Below the pieces are notes generated by a model. That model did no database searches. It was given only the letters and a program-made list of their open reading frames with translations, and was not told the DNA's origin. DNA of 64,000 nucleotides. Source: an uncultured Opitutaceae bacterium (lineage in GTDB: Bacteria; Verrucomicrobiota; Verrucomicrobiia; Opitutales; Opitutaceae). Below, piece after piece: positions 34,780-43,599 of the stretch. The translations under genes and the position numbers were made by a program. Within the stretch, counting starts at the first letter, position 1; each line of letters starts with the position of its first letter. Location of the stretch: contig CALFXL010000039.1 in the NCBI GenBank assembly GCA_937958045.1, positions 1 through 64,000 of the forward strand, given 5' to 3'.

Positions 34780-35646
34780 TTATAAAGGAAGCGCTTCGAG
34801 CGTAGCGATGTACACGAAGCTCTTTTCGTGCGGCACGCCGTGAAGCTCATCGAGAACGGAAGCAGTGACTTCCATCCAGTAGCGACCAGCGACGGGCCAA
34901 TCGATTTTCACGAGACCTTCGGCGTCGGTGTGGAGGGTGATTTCGCCCGCGTCGTTGCGGAAACGATCGTCGCCGCGCACGATCGCGACCTCGGCGCCGG
35001 CGACAGGTTTACCATCGAGGAGCACGCGGAAGGTCGACGGTTCACCCGCCACGAGATCGGTCGGGTGGGTGATGAACTCGAGTTCGAGATCCTTGCCGGT
35101 CGGCTTCAGATTTTCCGTCGTGGGTGCGCCACAAGTGACGAAGGCGAACACGCGACGACCGCCGGAGCTGCGAAGTTTGAAGCCGGGTTTCGCCGCCATG
35201 TTTTCCGAAACGAGCGTTTCGGGCGTGCCGCGCCAGCGCTGGACTTTGCCGTTTTCTTCCCACGTGCCCATCAAGCTGCCTTGCTGACCACCAGGACCAC
35301 CAGGGCCTCCCGGACCACCGCGACCGCCGGGACGCAGCGAAATGACATAGGTGCCTTGTTTTTCGAGATGAAGTTCGAACGAGCTGCGGATCTGACCGCC
35401 GGTGGCGTTCTTGAGTTCGACCGGCGAACCATCGGGCGCGGTGACTTGGACCTGCGCGAGATTCACCGGACGATGATTTGGGAAAAAAAGATTGTTGGAA
35501 ACAGCGGCTTCGACGGAGACCCATTGGTCGGTGCCGGAGAGCACGGTCATCGACGGAAGAATCCAAACGCGGTGAGCGTGCGCCAGCGTGGCTCCGATGC
35601 AGGAGAGGGCGGCGAAGGTGGCGATCTTGAAGAGGCGGGTATTCAT
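34780..35646 (-). CDS. DUF4198 periplasmic protein
   Basis: The 288-residue protein has a signal peptide ending near AHA (residue 24) and begins HRVWILPSMTVLSG, the hallmark of DUF4198, a family often linked to metal uptake. A Gly-Pro repeat (GGPGGPGGPGG type) interrupts it near residues 107-122 and is encoded by a GC-rich trinucleotide repeat at about 35284-35332. The C-terminal half has an Ig-like carboxypeptidase-regulatory look (LVAGEPSTFRVLLDGKPVAGAEVAIV). It lies 24 bases after the DUF2271 gene in the same operon. Confidence 0.88.
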   Translation of the reverse strand: MNTRLFKIATFAALSCIGATLAHAHRVWILPSMTVLSGTDQWVSVEAAVSNNLFFPNHRPVNLAQVQVTAPDGSPVELKNATGGQIRSSFELHLEKQGTYVISLRPGGRGGPGGPGGPGGQQGSLMGTWEENGKVQRWRGTPETLVSENMAAKPGFKLRSSGGRRVFAFVTCGAPTTENLKPTGKDLELEFITHPTDLVAGEPSTFRVLLDGKPVAGAEVAIVRGDDRFRNDAGEITLHTDAEGLVKIDWPVAGRYWMEVTASVLDELHGVPHEKSFVYIATLEALPL

Positions 35647-35670
35647 GAGAGTGAGAATGCGGGTGGCGGT

Positions 35671-36192
35671 TTACTGTGTGGAAAGGATTTCGATGCCGAT
35701 GCGGCCGAGTTCGTTTTCGCCGCGGGCTTCGGCTTTGATCGCGACGCCGTTGCCCCAGGTGAACGGAACGCTCACGACCTCGCGTCCACCGACCTCGCGC
35801 GAAGCTTCGACCACGAGCTGGTATTCGCCGGGCGCGAGTTCGGCGAGGCGCGGATCACTGGCTTTAAACACCAACGCATGTTCACCCGGCGCGCGCGTCG
35901 CGCCGGAAACACCATCGATCGGCAACGCGAGCGAGCGACCGCTGCGGCGCCACCAAAGACGCAGGTCTTTCAGCCACGTGGCGCCTTCGCCATTGGCCAT
36001 GTCCACCGCGTACCAAACGTTGAGATTGGCGGCGACGGAGTTGTCGGGTTTGGCGATCCACGCGGCGACATAGGGGCGATGGTATTCGGCGACGTTGAGG
36101 CGAGGAATCTCGATGGTTACACGCAGGTCGCCGGCGCCAAACGCGGCCGGTGCGACAAGACTCGGGAGGAGAGCAACCAGTGGTTTTTTCAT
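35671..36192 (-). CDS. DUF2271 periplasmic protein with FMN-attachment motif
   Basis: The 173-residue protein has a signal peptide (residues 1-20) and the DUF2271 pattern RVTIEIPRLNVAEYHRPYVAAWIAKPDNSVAANLNVWY. Residues 93-99 read D-G-V-S-G-A-T, matching the D-x-x-[ST]-G-A-T sites on which ApbE places FMN; Thr99 is the predicted acceptor. That would make it a periplasmic flavoprotein working with the PepSY membrane protein upstream (16-base gap). The flavin claim is inference from the motif plus the apbE neighbour. Confidence 0.9.
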   Translation of the reverse strand: MKKPLVALLPSLVAPAAFGAGDLRVTIEIPRLNVAEYHRPYVAAWIAKPDNSVAANLNVWYAVDMANGEGATWLKDLRLWWRRSGRSLALPIDGVSGATRAPGEHALVFKASDPRLAELAPGEYQLVVEASREVGGREVVSVPFTWGNGVAIKAEARGENELGRIGIEILSTQ

Positions 36193-36208
36193 GAAGAAGG
36201 GGAGCGGG

Positions 36209-36847
36209 TCAGTGGATAAAAGCGATGATCAGCAGCACGGGTAGAAGGATGCCCGCGATCACGATCGGCCAAGTCGTCGGACGACGACGCGCGTGCACAT
36301 ACAACAAGGCCAGGCCCGTCAGGCAGAACACGACGCAGGCCACCGAAAACACATCGAGGAATATCATCCACGCGAAGCCCGTGTGCCGGCCTTTATGCAG
36401 ATCGTTCAGGTAAGAAATAAAGCCGCGCGACGTGAGCTCATGCGTGACCACGCCGGTTTCGCGATCGATGTTGAGCCACGCGTCGCCGCCGGGGCGCGGC
36501 AAATCGACGTGTAAATCGAGATCCGACCACTGCGCCGAGTGACCGGCGACGGACACGCCCATCGTCTCCGAAATCCAATCAACGATGGCCGCGGGCACCG
36601 CATGCCGGCCGGAGTGAACGGGATCGTTTTGAAGCGACTGCAACAACGCGGGCGGAAGCGTCTCGCGCGTTTCCACGACCTTGGGCGTAGCGCCGATTTG
36701 GCCAGCGTGATTGAGCGTGATGCCCGTGACCGCAAAAAACAACATGCCGGCCAGCGACAACGCGCTGCTCACCCAATGCCACAGATAAAACTGCTTGGTC
36801 CAAAACGCGCGTTTGCCTGACGACGACTGGGGGCGATTTTCCGTCAT
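36209..36847 (-). CDS. PepSY-domain membrane protein
   Basis: The 212-residue protein has three or four membrane helices around a periplasmic PepSY segment. The first helix (FYLWHWVSSALSLAGMLFFAVTGITLNH) and the later LNDLHKGRHTGFAWMIFLDVFSV carry the histidines expected to bind heme in PepSY_TM proteins. It is the first gene of the apbE operon. I chose the ATG at 36847; upstream residues in the open frame are not conserved-looking. Likely role: electron transfer across the inner membrane to the flavinylated partner, perhaps for ferric iron reduction. Confidence 0.9.
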   Translation of the reverse strand: MTENRPQSSSGKRAFWTKQFYLWHWVSSALSLAGMLFFAVTGITLNHAGQIGATPKVVETRETLPPALLQSLQNDPVHSGRHAVPAAIVDWISETMGVSVAGHSAQWSDLDLHVDLPRPGGDAWLNIDRETGVVTHELTSRGFISYLNDLHKGRHTGFAWMIFLDVFSVACVVFCLTGLALLYVHARRRPTTWPIVIAGILLPVLLIIAFIH

Positions 36848-37179
36848 GCTGCAGCGATGGGGAAAATTGCCGCACAGGCGAAGTCGCGACAGAAAGCCAG
36901 ACAGACGTCCGGCGCGACGCGGCGGGTGGGAAAAACGATCGAGGCTTGCAGTTTCAAGTGTAGGAAAGTCAGCGGAGCGAGCGGAGGGCTGAGAGGACGG
37001 AAAGGAGCCGAGTTTGTGTAACAAAAAGGAGACCCGGGCAAGGAGAATTGAGAAGGAGTCTCATATTCGTTAAGGTGCATGCGGTGGATTTAGGAAAATC
37101 CCCTAGGGGCTCTTCAGCCACTTCCTTGCGAAAAGCGAATTGCGGAACGCCCAAGATTCGTAGGTGTTATACTCTATCC
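36848..37179. other. Divergent intergenic region with Fur-like dyad
   Basis: These 332 bases separate the PepSY operon from the plus-strand unknown gene. I see no convincing gene. The stretch 36960-37060 is purine-rich on the plus strand. A dyad TGAGA-n5-TCTCA at 37049-37063 resembles a Fur-type box and lies about 200 bases before the PepSY start. A TATACT string at 37170 lies just before the plus-strand gene but has no good -35 partner. Confidence 0.4.
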
Positions 37180-37959
37180 ATGCTTCTTAGACGCTACCCG
37201 TTGCTTTTTCTACTACTTGCGCTGATCGGATCGATCTTCGTGAGCTGGCCAAAACGCTCCGAGTTTCTAGGGAGAACACCTCAATCAGCAGTGGCCAAGA
37301 GCGTAGTTTCTGCGCGCTCCATCGAAAGGACCTTTCCGAATTCCTTGATGGAAACGACTGAGGTGAATTCCTCGGTTGAACCCGTCGCAAGCGTTGGTGA
37401 GCCAATTGCGCTCGACGCGGAAGCTTCGCTGATGTTGAGCGAGGAAATTGCCTGGCGCACAGCCGGGTCGGCGGCCGGACTGGAGCTGACCGATGCTCAG
37501 TGGCGTGCGTTTGCGGAGACGGCGATTTTGCATCAGGCGATTCGTTGCGCATACGAAGCCGAGATCGCCAACGTGACCATGGTGAACGACACGCTCTCGC
37601 GCGTCACCATTCCGTGTTACGCGGAAGAAGGGGAGTCGCTGCGCGATGAATTTTTTTTGGCGTTGAAAGAAGTCCTCGGCGGCGAAGCGGCGATGCAGGT
37701 ATTCCGTCGTCTCGGGCGCGATCTTGAGGCTCGCTTCGGCGGCTTTGGCGTGGCGGTGCAAACGCTCGAACTTTCATTGGAAAACGACGGCGGTGCGTCT
37801 GCGGTGACGCGCACGGCGCATTATTGGAACAGCGATGAAGAGCGTGCGGTTGTGCGCCGCGAAATTCATTGGCCGCAGCTCGAGGACCCGTATGGCGATG
37901 CATGGGGCCCGCTGATCGCCCGCGTAGAACAATTCATCGGACGCAGAGCGCGCGGCTGA
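37180..37959 (+). CDS. Membrane-anchored protein of unknown function
   Basis: The 259-residue product has an N-terminal signal anchor (RRYPLLFLLLALIGSIFVSW) and a soluble region with many acidic and Ala residues. Segments such as LELTDAQWRAFAETAILHQAIRCAYEAEI look helical, and EGESLRDEFFLALKEVLGGEAAMQVFRRLGRDLEARFGGF suggests a packed domain. No family is recognised. I chose the ATG at 37180 because the anchor helix follows directly. It converges on lpxI (15 bases). Confidence 0.75.
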   Translation: MLLRRYPLLFLLLALIGSIFVSWPKRSEFLGRTPQSAVAKSVVSARSIERTFPNSLMETTEVNSSVEPVASVGEPIALDAEASLMLSEEIAWRTAGSAAGLELTDAQWRAFAETAILHQAIRCAYEAEIANVTMVNDTLSRVTIPCYAEEGESLRDEFFLALKEVLGGEAAMQVFRRLGRDLEARFGGFGVAVQTLELSLENDGGASAVTRTAHYWNSDEERAVVRREIHWPQLEDPYGDAWGPLIARVEQFIGRRARG

Positions 37960-37974
37960 GCTTGCGCGCTCCGC

Positions 37975-38820
37975 TCAATCGAAGCCAAAGAGCGAAATGC
38001 CCCAAGCTTTTGCCTGGGCGATGACCGCGGGCTTATCGACCATGATCACGCGGTTGTTTTCCAACGCGGCAGCCTGGATGCCCGCTTCGCGCATCGTCTC
38101 CAGCGTGCGCTGACCAAAGACCGGCACATCGAAGCGATAGTCCTGATTGGCTTTCACGGTCTTCACGAAAAGTGCGCCGTCGGTTTTGAATTCGCCGGCG
38201 CGACGCAGCATCGCATCCGTGCCTTCAAACGCCTCCACGGCGAGCACCGTGCCTTTGCGCACCACGCAGCCCTGACCGATGTCGAGTCGAGCGGATTCGC
38301 GCGCGATGTGAATGCCGTGCTCGAGATACTCGGGTTCGATCAGGAAACGTCCGCCCGTCATCACGCCAGAGGATGCGAGATGATCGTCGATGAAACTGCG
38401 CGCATCCAACATTTGGATACCGAGCTTCTCGATCTCGGCGGCGATGGCGCCGAAGATGGTCTCGGCGTTGCGACGTTTGAGCGAAAAAAGAATGCGCGCG
38501 GCCTTAAGGTCGGGATGCAGTCCCTTGAACAAGCGGCGAGGGGTGATTTGTCCCGCCATGATCACGTAGCCCGCGCGGAATTGCTCGAGCGTTTTCAGCA
38601 TTTTGCCGAGCTGACCGACGAGGAGTTTTTTTCGCTCCGATTCCGGAAACGAGTCGTAGAGATCCGGACGCGTTTCCTCCTCAAACGCGATCAAACGCAG
38701 CGGCACGCCCGCGCGACGAACGCCCTGCGCGACGAGCATGGGATATTGCCCCTGACCGGCGATGAGCGCGACGGGTTTTTGAGGATCAAACTGTGGCGGG
38801 AGGAACGCGGAGATCGGCAC
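37975..38820 (-). CDS. lpxI: UDP-2,3-diacylglucosamine diphosphatase LpxI (DUF1009)
   Basis: LpxI hydrolyses UDP-2,3-diacylglucosamine to lipid X in lipid A synthesis. The protein of 281 residues shows the family pattern: VALIAGQGQYPMLVAQGVRRAG at the N-terminus, LKTLEQFRAGYVIMAGQI, GCVVRKGTVLAVEAFEGTDAMLRRAG, and VPVFGQRTLETMREAGI near the C-terminus. There is no ATG at the expected place; a GTG at 38820 gives the normal length, and I use it as the start. Confidence 0.88.
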   Translation of the reverse strand: MPISAFLPPQFDPQKPVALIAGQGQYPMLVAQGVRRAGVPLRLIAFEEETRPDLYDSFPESERKKLLVGQLGKMLKTLEQFRAGYVIMAGQITPRRLFKGLHPDLKAARILFSLKRRNAETIFGAIAAEIEKLGIQMLDARSFIDDHLASSGVMTGGRFLIEPEYLEHGIHIARESARLDIGQGCVVRKGTVLAVEAFEGTDAMLRRAGEFKTDGALFVKTVKANQDYRFDVPVFGQRTLETMREAGIQAAALENNRVIMVDKPAVIAQAKAWGISLFGFD

Positions 38821-38879
38821 AGGGAACGTGAATGAATGATGAGCGGGAGATCTGCGAGCGGGCACCCGGCGATCGGGTT

Positions 38880-39848
38880 TCAAACCGATTCTCCGTAGTG
38901 CTGCTTGTAGCTGTGGTAGCTGCGGTCGCTCGCGAGATATTCCATGTGGTTTCGCGGAAGACCGTTCAACACGATACCAAGGATTTCGTTTTTTCCGTTG
39001 TGAAGCGCGCGCAAACACTGCGCCGCACGACGGCGGCTGACGCGATTGTAGCCGCACACGTACAGAATCTCGTCGCAATGATCCGCGATCAACACGGCGT
39101 CGTGCGCGACCGACATCGGCGGCGTGTCGATGACGATGAATTCGTAGCCGGCCTTGAGCGCCGCGAGGAGTTCTTCGACGGCGGTCGATTCGAGAAGCAC
39201 GGACGTCGGTGCGAAAAGGTGGTCGAGATTATCCGCGATCGACGTGATCTGCGCGCGAAGATCGGCGATGGACGTTAAGCGCTGTGAGCGTGCGTCGGCG
39301 TCGATCAGGAGCGTGCGACGCCCATGCTGCGCACAACTCGCGGCAAAGTTGGCGGCGACAAATTGTTTTCCCTCGCGGCGTCCATGCGCGCAGACCGCAA
39401 CGATCTTCGGGCAGGGATTTTTGGAGTGGAGCTTCGCGTTGCGATACAACCGACCGAATGCTTCCAGGATAGCACCGGCGCGACTTTGAGTAATCTGACC
39501 GACGCTGTCGTTGTTGGTGGAGGTTTCGACCTGCGGAATGATGCCAAGCAACTCACCACGGCCGATGCGCGCGATGTCGTTCGGCGTGCGCACGCGCGTG
39601 TCGATCCAGAGCAGAGTCGCAAAAACGCCAACAAACACGCCGAAGAACATCAGTACATCCGCGATCACCGGCGCGCTACGAACTCCAACGACGCCACCCG
39701 CGAGTGCGCGCATCGCGATCACGGCGACAACGGCCGCAACGGCGGCAATCACGAAATGCTGACGTCTGCCGAGCCACCAAGAGCGCAACGCGCGATCGGA
39801 TGCGCGGGCCATCAGGGGAGGGGATGAATCCTGGTGCGGGACGGACAT
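38880..39848 (-). CDS. Exopolysaccharide tyrosine-kinase-like ATPase, degenerate P-loop
   Basis: The 322-residue protein has two N-terminal membrane helices (about residues 32-50 and 61-83), then a CpsD/Wzc-like ATPase domain. Walker A' is LLIDADARS (180-188) and a second motif is VIDTPP (239-244). Walker A is degenerate: in AHGRREGKQF the residue after Gly160-Lys161 is Gln162 instead of Ser/Thr. The C-terminus has a Tyr cluster (304, 311, 314, 318) as in autophosphorylated kinases. No exopolysaccharide genes adjoin, so the role is uncertain. Confidence 0.8.
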   Translation of the reverse strand: MSVPHQDSSPPLMARASDRALRSWWLGRRQHFVIAAVAAVVAVIAMRALAGGVVGVRSAPVIADVLMFFGVFVGVFATLLWIDTRVRTPNDIARIGRGELLGIIPQVETSTNNDSVGQITQSRAGAILEAFGRLYRNAKLHSKNPCPKIVAVCAHGRREGKQFVAANFAASCAQHGRRTLLIDADARSQRLTSIADLRAQITSIADNLDHLFAPTSVLLESTAVEELLAALKAGYEFIVIDTPPMSVAHDAVLIADHCDEILYVCGYNRVSRRRAAQCLRALHNGKNEILGIVLNGLPRNHMEYLASDRSYHSYKQHYGESV

Positions 39849-39996
39849 GAATCGTAGTGGAAAATCAACTACACGAAGACAGTGCCTAAGCGCGTCTCAC
39901 GTGATGACAAACGAGCCATGCCGTGAGGGAGCAAGGATGATTTATCGGACGAGTGACGAGACAGTAGCGTGCGGCCACACGCCCGATTCGGCGTTG

Positions 39997-40779
39997 CTAG
40001 CGGACGACGGCCGAGGCTTCGGGCGGCGACATCTCCATCGCACGAAGAGAACCTGTTTCGGTGAAGTCGAAGAGGACGCGACGTCGTGCGAGCGATGCGT
40101 GGCTCACGTGTGCATCGAGCTCGGCTTGTTGTTCGTCCATGATCGGTTGAATCGCGACGGTGATCGACGCGCGATCGGCGGCGTGACGAACGATCGCTTG
40201 TTGTCCGGGACGCAGCGTTTGCGCGGGAGAGTTCGATCCGCGACCGCTGGCATCAACGCGACCTTCGATTAGAAACACGCGTGTTTCGAGATCGCTGACT
40301 TCAACTGCGCATTTGCGTCCGTGTACCATAATGTCCGCGTGCGGCGTGTGAATCGTCACACGACTTTCCGGTTGTAGCGCGCCGGTGACGAAGGCGAGCG
40401 CGCCGCGATGCGCTTTAATCGCGAGCTGCGATGCGGAAGGTTCGGCATCGAGATCGTTGCGCACGGCTGGAAACACTTGCTGGGAAAACTCCAGAATTTC
40501 GACGTGCGTTCTTTCGCCGAGATGCAGCGCGGTGTTGTTGGAAAACACCAGCGTCGTTTGCGAAGCGCCGTCGGTAGAGATGTGCGTTCTCTCCGCGAGA
40601 GTGGATTGCTTCGGTGTCAGCGATTGAGGCTGATCGTTGTCCGCGCGTTGGAACGTCGCTTGGCCGTGAACACCGGCGACAAAAAGCTGTCCGGCGATTT
40701 GCGCGTGCAACCCTGAACCGGCGGTCAGCATGAAAAGCGCAATCGCTCGTGCGAATAAGTGCACGTGACACATTTTCAT
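39997..40779 (-). CDS. FecR-domain protein, secreted
   Basis: The 260-residue protein has a signal peptide (core ALFMLTAGSGLHA, cleavage near residue 25) and a FecR-type domain: GQATFQRADNDQ, TLAERTHISTDGASQTTLVFSNNTALHLGERTHVEI, and HTPHADIMVHGRKCAVEV. In this form (no sigma/anti-sigma neighbours) FecR domains occur in many exported proteins of unknown function. The start lies 20 bases after the leuS stop, so it is probably co-transcribed behind leuS. Confidence 0.8.
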   Translation of the reverse strand: MKMCHVHLFARAIALFMLTAGSGLHAQIAGQLFVAGVHGQATFQRADNDQPQSLTPKQSTLAERTHISTDGASQTTLVFSNNTALHLGERTHVEILEFSQQVFPAVRNDLDAEPSASQLAIKAHRGALAFVTGALQPESRVTIHTPHADIMVHGRKCAVEVSDLETRVFLIEGRVDASGRGSNSPAQTLRPGQQAIVRHAADRASITVAIQPIMDEQQAELDAHVSHASLARRRVLFDFTETGSLRAMEMSPPEASAVVR

Positions 40780-40799
40780 GCCGGCGAGCCGGTGCGGAA

Positions 40800-43388
<2,589 letters not shown>

Positions 43389-43506
43389 CGGAGGAAACCG
43401 AACACCGTGAAGAATTCCCCAGCACCGTCAACGTCGCTCGGTGCAACCGACGTCGGCAAATGGGCGATGCCCTGTCGGGTTTCCCGGCGGTTTGGCGCAT
43501 GAGGAA

Positions 43507-43527
43507 ATGACCAAACCCTTTGGTCAT
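43507..43527. promoter_or_regulatory. Perfect 21-base palindrome upstream of the GH43 gene
   Basis: ATGACCAAA (43507-43515) and TTTGGTCAT (43519-43527) form a perfect 9-bp inverted repeat around CCC. It is 73 bases upstream of the GH43 start and about 120 bases from the divergent leuS start. No T tract follows, so an operator for a dimeric regulator is likelier than a terminator. The regulator is unknown. Confidence 0.5.
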
Positions 43528-43599
43528 CCTGACGCGTGGAGCGCGGGCGGTTATGCCGTCTGTAACCAACGCCAGCCTTCCTCTCATCGCCTTTACCCC

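Noticed and set aside
37165..37179. TATACT as a -10 promoter element for the gene at 37180
   Set aside because: It lies only about five bases from the ATG and has no -35 element at a normal distance.
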